DNA of 49,591 nt from an uncultured Flavobacteriaceae bacterium (GTDB taxonomy: Bacteria > Bacteroidota > Bacteroidia > Flavobacteriales > Flavobacteriaceae), in assembly GCA_947504035.1 (NCBI GenBank), contig CANNGA010000022.1:1-49591 (forward strand). The letters are read 5' to 3'. How positions within the stretch are numbered: the first letter of the stretch is position 1; each line of letters opens with the position of its first letter. The position numbers were made by a program, and so were the translations under genes. Below the pieces are notes generated by a model. It had not been told where the DNA came from. It worked only from the letters and a program-made list of their open reading frames with translations, and searched no databases. Shown here one piece after another: positions 1-7,103 of the stretch.

Positions 1-263
1 ATTACAGTCCTTACTCATTTGATTCTGGTGATGTAAATGGTGATGGAAAAACAGATATTATAGGAATTAGACCTAACGAGGAGAGAGTTGTTGTTTGGTT
101 AAGTCGTGGAAGTGGTTTCAATGGTGGTCAGGAATGGTTAAATGGACCATTCGATTACAGCCCTTACTCGTTTGATTCTGGTGATGTAAATGGTGATGGA
201 AAAGCGGATATTATAGGAATTAGACCTAACGAGGAGAGAGTTGTTGTTTGGACAACGAAATAG
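1..263 (+). CDS. FG-GAP/VCBS repeat protein, C-terminal fragment
   Basis: This is an open frame that enters from the left edge (first full codon at base 3) and ends at TAG 261-263. The translation carries two copies of a 51-residue module with the calcium-loop-like core SGDVNGDGK followed by DIIGIRPNEERVVVW. The alternation of D-x-N-G-D-G-x-x-D loops and short strands is typical of FG-GAP/VCBS beta-propeller repeats found in secreted or surface proteins. The protein ends directly after a repeat, with no T9SS sorting domain, so this is either its natural end or a truncated one. The N-terminus lies outside the window, so neither full length nor function can be given. Confidence 0.75.
   Translation, partial: YSPYSFDSGDVNGDGKTDIIGIRPNEERVVVWLSRGSGFNGGQEWLNGPFDYSPYSFDSGDVNGDGKADIIGIRPNEERVVVWTTK
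3..263 (+). repeat. 153-bp tandem coding repeat (one full unit plus a partial)
   Basis: The sequence starting at base 3 recurs from base 156 with only a few changes; the period is exactly 153 bp (51 codons). Near identity at DNA level, beyond what protein conservation needs, suggests recent duplication or gene conversion within the FG-GAP gene. Confidence 0.85.
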
Positions 264-574
264 TATTAAATAAAAACATTTGCCAATAACTAAGAAGCAT
301 ATGGCGTGCCGATAGGCTAACGCTATATGCCTGTTGACTGATCCGTCACTTGGATAAGGGGTAAAACAATTTTCGAGATGTATTTTATAAGCTAAAGATT
401 AGTAGTTAGGAGAAGAAGAGACGAAGGTACAATTAGTTATTAGAGAAATTGGATGAGCTCATAGTACCAATAATGGTAGAGACAACAAAACTCTAGTTAG
501 GAAAGGAACTCTACTTTAGAAAAGCTTATATGAAAACAGAACGCCTAGTATTGATGACCATCTATTAGTACGTC
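264..574. other. Non-coding stretch with one strong hairpin
   Basis: No convincing gene is present. The one clear structure is a 9-bp stem (298-306 with 321-329, CATATGGCG / CGCTATATG with one G-T pair) around a 14-base loop, 35 bases after the FG-GAP stop codon. It lacks a T run, so it is not a standard terminator. As the stretch lies just upstream of a group II intron 3' end, it could hold degraded 5' intron sequence, but I cannot show this. Confidence 0.4.
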
Positions 575-874
575 CTTCACAATGTGAAGAAAGGACGCAT
601 TTGGACTATAAACTCTTTAAATGGATGAAAAGTAAAGGTAGAAAGGCACATCGGAAGCTACGCCAGCGCCCTTATGAAAATTTAGTCCGCTTTTATGGTC
701 TACTAGATATAGAAAAGTATGCACGTCTTAAAACCCATGCGAAAGCTCAATGAAGAATTCTATCGGTAAGCCGTGTGAGGGAAAACTTCAAGCACGGTTT
801 GATGAAGGGGGCGCTGACAGTCTCGTAAATTTTACTAATTTAGTAAGAAGTTTAACGGAGCTGTCAGGCTCTAC
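575..874 (+). mobile_element. Group II intron 3'-end remnant, copy 1 (domains V and VI)
   Basis: Bases 768-801 fold as a group II intron domain V: an AGC triad, lower stem AGCCGTG / CACGGTT, and a short upper stem capped by GGAAA. Domain VI follows, closed by CTGACAG (814-820) and CTGTCAG (861-867). The element ends in CTAC at 874, which fits the AY rule for intron 3' ends, and similarity to copy 2 stops exactly there. Bases upstream of the TGA at 751 are open in one frame (about 75 codons from 521, with K-L-F-K-W-M and R-F-Y-G-L-L-D). This could be the tail of an intron-encoded protein, but I do not recognise a reverse transcriptase motif. No 5' part or full RT gene is present, so the element is dead on its own. 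Confidence 0.75.
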
Positions 875-894
875 TTTACTGCTTAATTACAAAA

Positions 895-1449
895 ATGACC
901 GAAATCGAAATATCAACAGAAAGAATAAAATTGAGATTAATTGAATTGTCAGATTTAAATTCGATTCATAAACTACACTCTTTACCTGAAACGGATGAAT
1001 TTAATGCTCTTGGTATTCCACAAAATATTGAGGAAACTAAAAGCGTAATTGAACCTTGGATTGCGGAAAATAAGTTGGACAAAATAAAGAACTACACATT
1101 TGCAATTGAAAATAGAATGGATAAAGAATTTATCGGACTATTTGGACTCAAACTCGGAAACGCAAAATATAAGCGAGGAGAAGTTTGGTATAAAATACAT
1201 TCAGATTATTGGAAAAAAGGTTACGCAACGGAATCTCTGAAAGCTGTAATAAATTTCGGATTTGAAAATCTTAAATTACATAGAATAGAAGCTGGATGCG
1301 CGGTTGAAAATATTGGTTCATTTAAGGTGCTAGAAAAGGGAGGAATGATAAGAGAAGGACGACTTAGACAAGTATTACCTTTAAAATCAGGCTGGTCAGA
1401 TAATTTTGAATATTCAATACTTGAAACTGATGAGCGAAAAAATAACTAA
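895..1449 (+). CDS. GNAT family N-acetyltransferase (RimJ/RimL-like)
   Basis: A 184-residue protein of the usual length for the Acetyltransf_3 branch. It opens with the typical strand ERIKLRLIELSDLNSI. The acetyl-CoA loop is read in W-K-K-G-Y-A-T-E-S near residue 106, preceded by the G-E-V-W-Y-K-I strand and followed by LHRIEAGCAVENIGSFKVLEKGGM, the standard end of RimJ/RimL-like proteins. The family transfers acetyl groups to protein N-termini or small molecules; the substrate here cannot be told. The start codon lies only 20 bases after the group II intron end at 874, so its original promoter may have been displaced and it may be read from the intron flank. It is followed by IS debris, not by a partner gene. 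Confidence 0.85.
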   Translation: MTEIEISTERIKLRLIELSDLNSIHKLHSLPETDEFNALGIPQNIEETKSVIEPWIAENKLDKIKNYTFAIENRMDKEFIGLFGLKLGNAKYKRGEVWYKIHSDYWKKGYATESLKAVINFGFENLKLHRIEAGCAVENIGSFKVLEKGGMIREGRLRQVLPLKSGWSDNFEYSILETDERKNN

Positions 1450-1463
1450 GCACAACAATGGTA

Positions 1464-1703
1464 ACCGTTGCACAAGTCCATAATTTCCTAAAAAATGGTT
1501 TAAATAAGGCACTCTAAGAGCATTTCTAGCTTTATGTCCTTATCTAAAATATAGATTTTAGAAGGCTTAAATTTGATACTAGAGGCTTAAAATTCTCCTT
1601 TTGTAGAACACATAGAAAAACAGTTGTCCTGCATCACTTTTCACTCTATTTTGAGTGAACTTCAGGTATTTTTTAAGGTTATAAGCTATAGCTCTACGCA
1701 CCA
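1464..1703 (-). mobile_element. IS1182-like transposase 3' remnant, copy 1
   Basis: Read on the minus strand from 1703, bases translate to LVRRAIAYNLKKYLKF followed by TQNRVKSDAGQLFFYVFYKR and a stop near 1575. The A-x-A-Y-N-L-K-K-x-L-K-F string is typical of the C-terminus of IS1182-type DDE transposases in Bacteroidota. An in-frame TAA immediately precedes it, so only about 43 residues remain. The bases downstream (to about 1464, starting GTTGCACAAGTCC on the plus strand) look like the right end of the IS, but no matching left end is present. Confidence 0.6.
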
Positions 1704-1819
1704 ATTAAACCTAGCAATAACAACAAGTTCCGAAAATGCCGTATAAATGTCGTTGACAAGTCGCTATAAAATGAGATTTTAAAGAATATTTTTACGGTAC
1801 AAATTAAACTGAATTAATA

Positions 1820-2377
1820 ATGACTGAAATCGGAAAAAGAATAAAAGAAATACGATTAAAAAAAGGATTATCTCAAGAGGAATTAGCTGAAGCTTCAAAA
1901 GTAAATCTACGGACAATTCAACGAATTGAAAATAATGAAACTAAACCAAGAGAAAAAACACTTCAATTAATTTTTAACGCATTAGAAATTGAAATAATTG
2001 AGCGAGAAAAAAAGATAATTGATAAATATTTAATTTGGTCATCTTTTTTGACAATTATAATAATTATATGCTCGCTACTTCCTTGGACTAGATTTTTTAA
2101 ACATTTTAAAAAAGGAGAGAGAATTTATAGAAATAAAACAGGCTGGAATGGAGAATCAATAGTATTTGATTATCATTTTCCACATTGGTTGATTAGTTTA
2201 GGTGTTATTTCTATTGGATTAATAGTTATTGGTCATTCTTTGGGATTTATAAAATATAAGAAAAGATATATTGGTATTGTGTTTGTTGGCCACAAATTAT
2301 TTGCTGATTGTAAAAAATATCTTAGATTTATAATAGAGATATGTATGCTGGTACACATATACAATTGTTGTGTATAA
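1820..2377 (+). CDS. XRE-type HTH regulator with C-terminal membrane segments
   Basis: The first 60 residues form a Cro/CI-type helix-turn-helix: IGKRIKEIRLKKGLSQEELA, then the recognition helix NLRTIQRIENNETKPR. After a short linker come two hydrophobic helices (about residues 74-90 and 117-140). HTH-plus-membrane proteins of this build are common in flavobacteria and probably link a membrane signal to DNA binding; the signal is unknown. The last 35 residues (from about GIVFVGHKL) are Cys- and aromatic-rich and unlike the rest. They may be a frameshifted or recombined tail, in keeping with the scrambled surroundings. Start chosen at the first ATG, which gives a complete HTH. Confidence 0.75.
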   Translation: MTEIGKRIKEIRLKKGLSQEELAEASKVNLRTIQRIENNETKPREKTLQLIFNALEIEIIEREKKIIDKYLIWSSFLTIIIIICSLLPWTRFFKHFKKGERIYRNKTGWNGESIVFDYHFPHWLISLGVISIGLIVIGHSLGFIKYKKRYIGIVFVGHKLFADCKKYLRFIIEICMLVHIYNCCV

Positions 2378-2404
2378 GTGCACAAAAACACTGAAAAACC
2401 AAAA

Positions 2405-2971
2405 ATGAATAGATTAATAACAAAATTAAACTCTGTCTTACCTATTTCATTAGAAGAACAAAATTTAATAGAAAATAATATTAATTTAGAAACTATTAAT
2501 AAAGGTGAAATTTATTCTGAACGAGGGAAAATTTGCCAAAAATTGGGTTTCGTATTAGATGGTGTGTTTAAAGTTGTAAGGACAAACTCTAATGACGATG
2601 AATTTATACAATATTTTACTACAGAAGGGCATTTTGCTGTAGATATAGAAAGCTTTACAAATAAAACACCTTCACAAGAATATATTAAAGCATTAACAAA
2701 CTGCACTGTTTTAACAATAACTAGCAATACTTTTAAATTATTTGAAAACAAAATAGTTAACTTTTCCAGAATCATAAGTCAATTAAAAGAAAAAGCACTA
2801 CTTGAAAAATACAATTTAAAAAGTGAAATGTTTGTAGATGATGCTCAAACAAAATACAATAAATTAATTCAAAGACACCCATCCATAATTCAACGTATAC
2901 CTCAAAATCAAATTGCTTCCTTTTTAGGCATCACACAATACACTCTTAGCAGAATAAAAGCAATAAAATAA
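2405..2971 (+). CDS. Crp/Fnr family transcriptional regulator
   Basis: A 188-residue protein with an N-terminal cyclic-nucleotide-binding-like beta-roll (NKGEIYSERGKICQKLGFVLDGVFKVV, then DDEFIQYFTTEGHFAVDIESF) and a C-terminal helix-turn-helix (PQNQIASFLGITQYTLSRIK). This is the short Bacteroidota Crp/Fnr type that usually lacks the cAMP-binding arginine, and no canonical cAMP loop is visible. The GTG at 2378 is in frame but the ATG at 2405 places the first residues as in relatives, so I start there. The gene directly precedes an SDR oxidoreductase in the same direction, with a long palindrome between them, so it may control that gene. Confidence 0.8.
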   Translation: MNRLITKLNSVLPISLEEQNLIENNINLETINKGEIYSERGKICQKLGFVLDGVFKVVRTNSNDDEFIQYFTTEGHFAVDIESFTNKTPSQEYIKALTNCTVLTITSNTFKLFENKIVNFSRIISQLKEKALLEKYNLKSEMFVDDAQTKYNKLIQRHPSIIQRIPQNQIASFLGITQYTLSRIKAIK

Positions 2972-2998
2972 TTTTTTGCCTTAGAGCAAACTTTTTGC

Positions 2999-3051
2999 TT
3001 ATTCATTATTCTAATTTTACTCCAAACTAATAAAATTAGAATAATGAATAA
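2999..3051. promoter_or_regulatory. 21-bp perfect inverted repeat spanning the SDR start codon
   Basis: Arm 2999-3019 is the exact reverse complement of arm 3031-3051, with an 11-base loop (3020-3030). The SDR start codon (3044-3046) lies inside the right arm. As DNA it could be an operator for the Crp/Fnr protein encoded just upstream. As RNA it would hide the start codon in a 21-bp stem. There is no T run, so it is not a plain terminator. Confidence 0.8.
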
Positions 3052-3781
3052 ATTAAAGAATAAAACCGCAGTCGTTTCAGGTGCCTCAAAAGGTATTGGT
3101 TCTGAAATAGCAAAAGCATTAGCCAGAGAAGGTGCAAAAGTTATCGTAAATTATTTTTCTGACCAAAGAGGAGCAGACGCTGTTGTAAAAGCAATTACAA
3201 AAAACGGAGGAATTGCAATTGCCATAAAAGCAGATATTACAAAAGAGCAAGATGTAAAAAACTTATTTGAGAATTCTTTTAAGGAATTTGGAAAACTAGA
3301 CATATTAGTAAATAATGCAGGGATTTATAATTTTGAACCAATAGAAGCTGTTACATCAAAGGAGTTTTATCGTCAGTTTAATAGCAATGTTTTAGGAACA
3401 ATATTATGTATTCAGGAAGGATTAAAAAAAATTAATGAAAAAGGTGGTAGCATTATAAATATCAGTTCTATTGCCAGTGTTAAACCAACCTCTATGTCTT
3501 TGGTTTATTCTGCTAGTAAAAGTGCTGTTGATTCTATTACTCAAACCTTGTCAAAAGAATTAGGAGAAAAAAACATTCGTGTAAATTCGATTTTACCTGG
3601 CCCAACTCAAACGGATGGAAATCAAATTATTGGTACTGATGTTGAAAAATTTGTGGTAGCTAATACACCTTTAGGAAGAGTTGGTAAACCTAATGACATA
3701 TCAGAATTAGCAGTGTTTTTAGCATCTGATGATTCTTCTTGGATTACAGGACAAAAAATTGGAGTTTCAGGAGGGTTTTAA
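3044..3781 (+). CDS. SDR family NAD(P)-dependent oxidoreductase (FabG-like)
   Basis: A 245-residue classical short-chain dehydrogenase. Visible are the nucleotide-binding turn SGASKGIG (12-19), the NNAG motif (90-93), the catalytic Ser142 in NISSIAS, and Tyr155-x3-Lys159 in YSASK. The C-terminus ITGQKIGVSGGF is typical of FabG-like enzymes. These enzymes reduce carbonyls or oxidise alcohols with NAD(P)(H); N35-Y36 after the second strand leaves cofactor choice open. It follows a Crp/Fnr-type regulator and is entered through a 21-bp palindrome, so expression is probably switched. Fourteen bases downstream starts a truncated methyltransferase, suggesting the original operon was longer and has been broken. 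Confidence 0.9.
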   Translation: MNKLKNKTAVVSGASKGIGSEIAKALAREGAKVIVNYFSDQRGADAVVKAITKNGGIAIAIKADITKEQDVKNLFENSFKEFGKLDILVNNAGIYNFEPIEAVTSKEFYRQFNSNVLGTILCIQEGLKKINEKGGSIINISSIASVKPTSMSLVYSASKSAVDSITQTLSKELGEKNIRVNSILPGPTQTDGNQIIGTDVEKFVVANTPLGRVGKPNDISELAVFLASDDSSWITGQKIGVSGGF

Positions 3782-3794
3782 TAAAAAATATAAA

Positions 3795-3900
3795 ATGAAA
3801 AAATCAACAGTAGAAGAAATAAAATCTCGTTTTGACAATGATGTAGAACGATTTTCAAATTTAAACACAGGTCAAGTTTCAACTATTGATGCACAAATAT
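3795..3900 (+). pseudogene. Class I SAM-dependent methyltransferase, N-terminal stub
   Basis: From the ATG at 3795 the frame reads MKKSTVEEIKSRFDNDVERF then SNLNTGQVSTIDAQISLE. This matches my memory of the opening of class I methyltransferases (V-E-E-I-x-x-R-F-D-x-D-V-E-R-F-S-N-L-x-T-G-Q). The frame then runs into IS-derived sequence and stops at 3918-3920. Only about 35 of an expected 200 or more residues remain, so the gene is dead. The break coincides with the start of the second transposase remnant, so an insertion followed by deletion is the likely cause. Confidence 0.65.
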
Positions 3901-3975
3901 CTCTTGAACACTGCTTTTAACCTTTTTTTGAGTGAATTTCAGGTGCTTTTTAAGATTGTAAGCTATTGCTGAGAG
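3898..3975 (-). mobile_element. IS1182-like transposase 3' remnant, copy 2
   Basis: On the minus strand from 3969 the sequence reads AIAYNLKKHLKFTQKKVKSS, nearly the same as the copy at 1575-1703. Similarity ends at the junction with the methyltransferase stub. Only about 25 codons remain. Confidence 0.6.
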
Positions 3976-4033
3976 CTGCATGATTGTATTGGCCTGTCTA
4001 ATCCCTATAGTATTTGTTTTGTGAGCTCATCAT

Positions 4034-4333
4034 CTTCACACTGTGAAGAAAGGACGCATTTGGACTATAAACTTTTTAAATAGATGAAAAGTAAAGGTAG
4101 AAAGGCACATCGGAAGCTACGCCAGCGCCCCTATGAAAATTTAGGCTGCTTTTACGGCTTACTAGATATAGAAAAGTATGCACGTCTTAAAACCCATGCG
4201 AAAGCTCAATAAAGAATTCTATCGGCAAGCCGTATGAGAGAAAACTTCAAGCACGGTTTGATGAAGGGGACGCTAACAGTCTCGTAAATTTTACTAATTT
4301 AGTAAGAAATTTAATAGAGCTATCAGGTTCTAT
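4034..4333 (+). mobile_element. Group II intron 3'-end remnant, copy 2
   Basis: The stretch aligns with 575-874 at a constant offset of 3459 bases and ends at the same point (TTCTAT, an AY end). Its decay is greater. The upstream frame has a TAG at 4081 where copy 1 has TGG. The domain V lower stem has an A-C mismatch (CCGTA against CACGG), and the domain VI closing stem (CTAACAG / CTATCAG) has two mismatches. It is inactive as a ribozyme by this reading. Confidence 0.72.
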
Positions 4334-4349
4334 GCTACTACAACATTAA

Positions 4350-4505
4350 AACAAACATTACGCTGAATTGAAAAAACTCAAATCTGACTTCACGATAAAC
4401 GAAATTGGAAAGTTCTGGTTTTATAGCGGAATTGTTATCGGAATCGGATTTAGTCTAATTTTCAATTCTCTATTTCGACTGACTTTAAAGCTATGTAATT
4501 GGTAA
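4350..4505 (+). pseudogene. Membrane protein fragment behind the intron end
   Basis: Directly after a TAA the frame reads NKHYAELKKLKSDFTINEIG, then a hydrophobic helix (FWFYSGIVIGIGFSLIFNSLF), ending with TAA at 4503-4505. No start codon exists in this frame. It looks like the last 50 residues of a small membrane protein whose front was lost, probably by the rearrangement that placed the intron remnant 16 bases upstream. Family not recognised. Confidence 0.45.
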
Positions 4506-4647
4506 GTCATGATATCAGCACACAAGAAAAGTGAGTTGGGATGGATACTTCCTTTTTAAAGCGTTAATCTGTGAACTATAAACCCTTTTAATATAAAAAT
4601 TATCTTATTTTTAGAGCGGTACTGAAGTCACTTAATACTAAAAAGCT

Positions 4648-5040
4648 ATGCAAGAATGGTATTTACCAATTACAATATTACCAGCTTTAGGAATGCTTAT
4701 TTTGTCCACCACAAATCAAATGATGTCCTTAAGTAATGAGATTAATAGTTTATTACGAGAAAAATGTTCAGATTTTCAGCATTTAATTTCATCTAAAAAA
4801 TTAAAACAATTAGGTTTGCTAACAAGAGCAGGCGCTTTACTCTACCTCGCATCGGGTATTTATGTTTTATCGGGTATTTTAGGAGCTGTATTAGAAATAG
4901 ATGCGTTCTATGATGTGCCAAGTTTATTGTTATATCTAGGAACAATATTTTTGTTTTTAGCGTTTATCATATTAATTATTTATGCGTTTAGAACGGTTGG
5001 AATACGGAAATTACAATTTGAGAACAATCATAAATTATAA
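4648..5040 (+). CDS. Small integral membrane protein (DUF2721-like)
   Basis: A 130-residue protein with a membrane helix at each end of a polar middle: helix 1 about residues 5-22 (ITILPALGMLILSTTNQ), a charged helix (NEINSLLREKCSDFQHLISS), then two helices at about 57-78 and 88-113. This order, with the S-T-x-N motif at the end of helix 1, resembles the DUF2721 family; no biochemical role is known to me. It is the first intact gene after the scrambled patch and stands alone, with more than 300 bases to the next gene. Confidence 0.65.
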   Translation: MQEWYLPITILPALGMLILSTTNQMMSLSNEINSLLREKCSDFQHLISSKKLKQLGLLTRAGALLYLASGIYVLSGILGAVLEIDAFYDVPSLLLYLGTIFLFLAFIILIIYAFRTVGIRKLQFENNHKL

Positions 5041-5363
5041 ATGAAACAGTATAAAATATAAAAACAGATGAGGACAGCTGCTATTGAGGTCGCAAAGGGA
5101 TTTTTTAAATCTTTTAAAGAGGGTGAAATAAAAATTCTACCTTTTTTAAAGCTGCGCTATAGAGTGGGCTAAGTGCTATAAAATTAATGAAGCATATTTA
5201 CAGGTTAGAACTAAGGTAGTGTAGCTAGGGAGACCTACAGAAAAGAAATGTATAAATGTAATGCAGGTCGCCTTCAATACCACCTGAAAAGTAAAACACA
5301 AGACACAGCCTATCGGGGTGAACGTTTGTTGCGTACCACTCTAAGGCTAAAACGGATAAAATT
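5041..5363. other. Intergenic stretch, no gene seen
   Basis: All frames are short and broken. I see no terminator-like hairpin, no recognised RNA and no clear TAnnTTTG promoter box for the fusion gene that follows. Confidence 0.5.
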
Positions 5364-6773
5364 ATGAATACATTGAAATTATATGGGGCAGACTGGTGTC
5401 CAGACTGCCGTAGAGCCAAAGCTTATTTAAAAGAAAATAACATAGATTTTGAGTTTATCGATGTCGATTTAGACAAAGATGCAACTGCTTTAGTAGAAAA
5501 GATCAACAATGGTAAACGTATCATTCCCACTGTAGATTTAAATGGAAAGACGTTCACAAACCCTAGTAATGCGGTACTTGCCGATAGCCTTGGCATAAAC
5601 GATGTTGGTTTGGTACAACTCTTTGGTGCAGATTGGTGTCCCGATTGCCGCAGAGCAAAAAGTTACCTGTCTGATAATGGTATAAATTTTCAGTTTATTG
5701 ATGTCGATGTCTTAGATTGGGCAACAGACAAAGTTGAAGCGATTAACAATGGTAAGCGTATCATTCCAACGGTTCTTATTGATGGAAAACCATACACGAA
5801 CCCAGATAATAATACGTTAAAAACGCTTCTAAGTATAGATGTAAAGAAGGAACACAAATTATACGATACCATTATTATTGGAGGGGGAGCAGCAGGATTA
5901 ACAACTGCTATATATGCGCAGAGAGATAGGTTTGATAGTCTAATTCTTGAGAAAAAAACCATAGGAGGTAATGCCTTTTTAACACAAAAGATTGAAAATT
6001 ATCCTGGTTTTACTAACATCTCGGGGCCAGACTTAATGGATAAGATGGAGGCCCAAGCGCGTACCTATGGCGCTACTATAAAAACGGGTGTAGATGTAGA
6101 AGCTATAGAACAGAAAGAAGGCAAGTTTTATGTGAAGTCTGCTCACGAAACCTTTATTGGTCGTAGCGTTGTTGTGACTACAGGTTCTACATATCGTAAA
6201 CTTGAGGTTGAAGGCGAAGAAGAACTTATAGGGTCGGGGGTACACTTCTGTGCCACTTGTGATGGTGCGTTTTACCGCGATAGAGAAGTTGTAGTAATAG
6301 GTGGAGGAAACAGTGCGCTGGAAGAAAGTATCTTTTTAGCTGGATTTGTGAAAAAGGTGAAAATTATTCATCGTAAACCAGAGTTTTCTGCATCATCGAC
6401 CTATGTGGAAAAATTAGATACTATAGAGAACATAGAAACCTACCGCGATAAAACAACAATCGCGTTTGTGGCAGATGACGATGGAAATTTTAAAGGCGTA
6501 AAGGTTAAAGATAATGCGACAGGGGAAGAAGAATTAATTACTGGAGATGGCGCTTTTATTTTTATAGGTCTCATACCAAATACCACACTTTTTAAAGGTG
6601 TTATCAACCTTAACGACGCTGGTTTTATTACGACAAAAGGCCTTGCTGAAACGTCTGTAAAAGGAATTTACGCCGCAGGAGATTGTCGTGAAGGTGCCAT
6701 CGCTCAAGTAGCAGCTGCTACAGGAGAAGGTGTGTTGGCAAGTTATGGTATTAAAGATTTCTTGAAGAAATAG
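5364..6773 (+). CDS. Tandem glutaredoxin-like domains fused to thioredoxin reductase
   Basis: A 469-residue protein. Residues 1-78 and 83-160 are two glutaredoxin-like domains, each with the motif GADWCPDCRRAK (Cys12/Cys15 and Cys92/Cys95) and the later NGKRIIPTV cis-proline segment. Residues about 167-469 form a low-molecular-weight thioredoxin reductase: FAD-binding GGGAAG (173-178), redox motif C-A-T-C (Cys296, Cys299), an NAD(P)H-binding GGGNSALEE, and the terminal A-G-D-C-R segment. Ordinary TrxR is about 310 residues and acts on a separate thioredoxin; here NADPH electrons could pass to two attached CPDC modules in one chain. It is predicted cytoplasmic (no signal peptide). Physiological substrate unknown. 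A hairpin terminator follows at 6793. Confidence 0.93.
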   Translation: MNTLKLYGADWCPDCRRAKAYLKENNIDFEFIDVDLDKDATALVEKINNGKRIIPTVDLNGKTFTNPSNAVLADSLGINDVGLVQLFGADWCPDCRRAKSYLSDNGINFQFIDVDVLDWATDKVEAINNGKRIIPTVLIDGKPYTNPDNNTLKTLLSIDVKKEHKLYDTIIIGGGAAGLTTAIYAQRDRFDSLILEKKTIGGNAFLTQKIENYPGFTNISGPDLMDKMEAQARTYGATIKTGVDVEAIEQKEGKFYVKSAHETFIGRSVVVTTGSTYRKLEVEGEEELIGSGVHFCATCDGAFYRDREVVVIGGGNSALEESIFLAGFVKKVKIIHRKPEFSASSTYVEKLDTIENIETYRDKTTIAFVADDDGNFKGVKVKDNATGEEELITGDGAFIFIGLIPNTTLFKGVINLNDAGFITTKGLAETSVKGIYAAGDCREGAIAQVAAATGEGVLASYGIKDFLKK

Positions 6774-6792
6774 CAAATTATAAAGTACTGAA

Positions 6793-6821
6793 AATAGGCT
6801 GTCTTCTCAAGGCAGCCTATT
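6793..6821 (+). terminator. Hairpin after the Grx-TrxR gene
   Basis: AATAGGCTG pairs with CAGCCTATT, and CTT/AAG extends the stem inside to a 3-base loop. The stem is strong, but the downstream bases are A-rich with few T, so termination may be partial and the next gene (6843) may be reached by read-through. Confidence 0.6.
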
Positions 6822-6842
6822 CAATTAAAATAAAATTAACCT

Positions 6843-7064
6843 ATGGAAATAGTAAAAGAAGCACAAGAATTTTTGGATGCTAAAATGAGTGGATTATCAA
6901 CCAGTGATCGTGTACAATTATCACGAGATGCCAAAAGGATCGTACTGGCCATTAATGAGATATACAAAGAGAGTAAAGATCCAGAATTAATGGAGCTAAT
7001 GAAAGCGCTAACATTAAAGAAAAAAAGAATTGATGTAAGATTAAAAGGTAAGCCAACAGACTAG
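6843..7064 (+). CDS. Small conserved-looking hypothetical protein, 73 aa
   Basis: A short, charged, mostly helical protein: an N-terminal helix EIVKEAQEFLDAKM, the segment STSDRVQLSRDAKRIVLAINE, and a Lys-rich end LKKKRIDVRLKGKP. No signal peptide, membrane helix or cysteine. I do not recognise a family. The basic tail would suit binding to nucleic acid or ribosomes, but that is guesswork. It lies 22 bases after the terminator of the Grx-TrxR gene and converges with the Rieske/GltS gene. The clean start and the lack of another frame here support a real gene. Confidence 0.6.
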   Translation: MEIVKEAQEFLDAKMSGLSTSDRVQLSRDAKRIVLAINEIYKESKDPELMELMKALTLKKKRIDVRLKGKPTD

Positions 7065-7103
7065 TTGGATATAAATCCATCTTACACCAATTCCCTATGA
7101 ACT

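Noticed and set aside
298-329. Hairpin read as a 5' end of the group II intron
   Set aside because: The GTGCC at 306 is only loosely like the GUGYG 5' end, and I could not build domain I from it. Kept as an unexplained hairpin.
750-944. 64-codon frame starting in the first intron remnant
   Set aside because: It runs through intron domains V and VI and overlaps the acetyltransferase start; no homology-like features. The RNA structure explains the sequence better.
1450-1480. Integron attC-like site after the acetyltransferase gene (CAACAATGGTAACCGTTG)
   Set aside because: No paired attC core sites or integrase, and the bases from 1464 fit the end of the IS remnant better.
2378-2404. GTG start for the Crp/Fnr gene
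   Set aside because: It lies directly on the end of the previous gene, and the first nine residues (HKNTEKPK) look unstructured; the ATG at 2405 gives the normal start.
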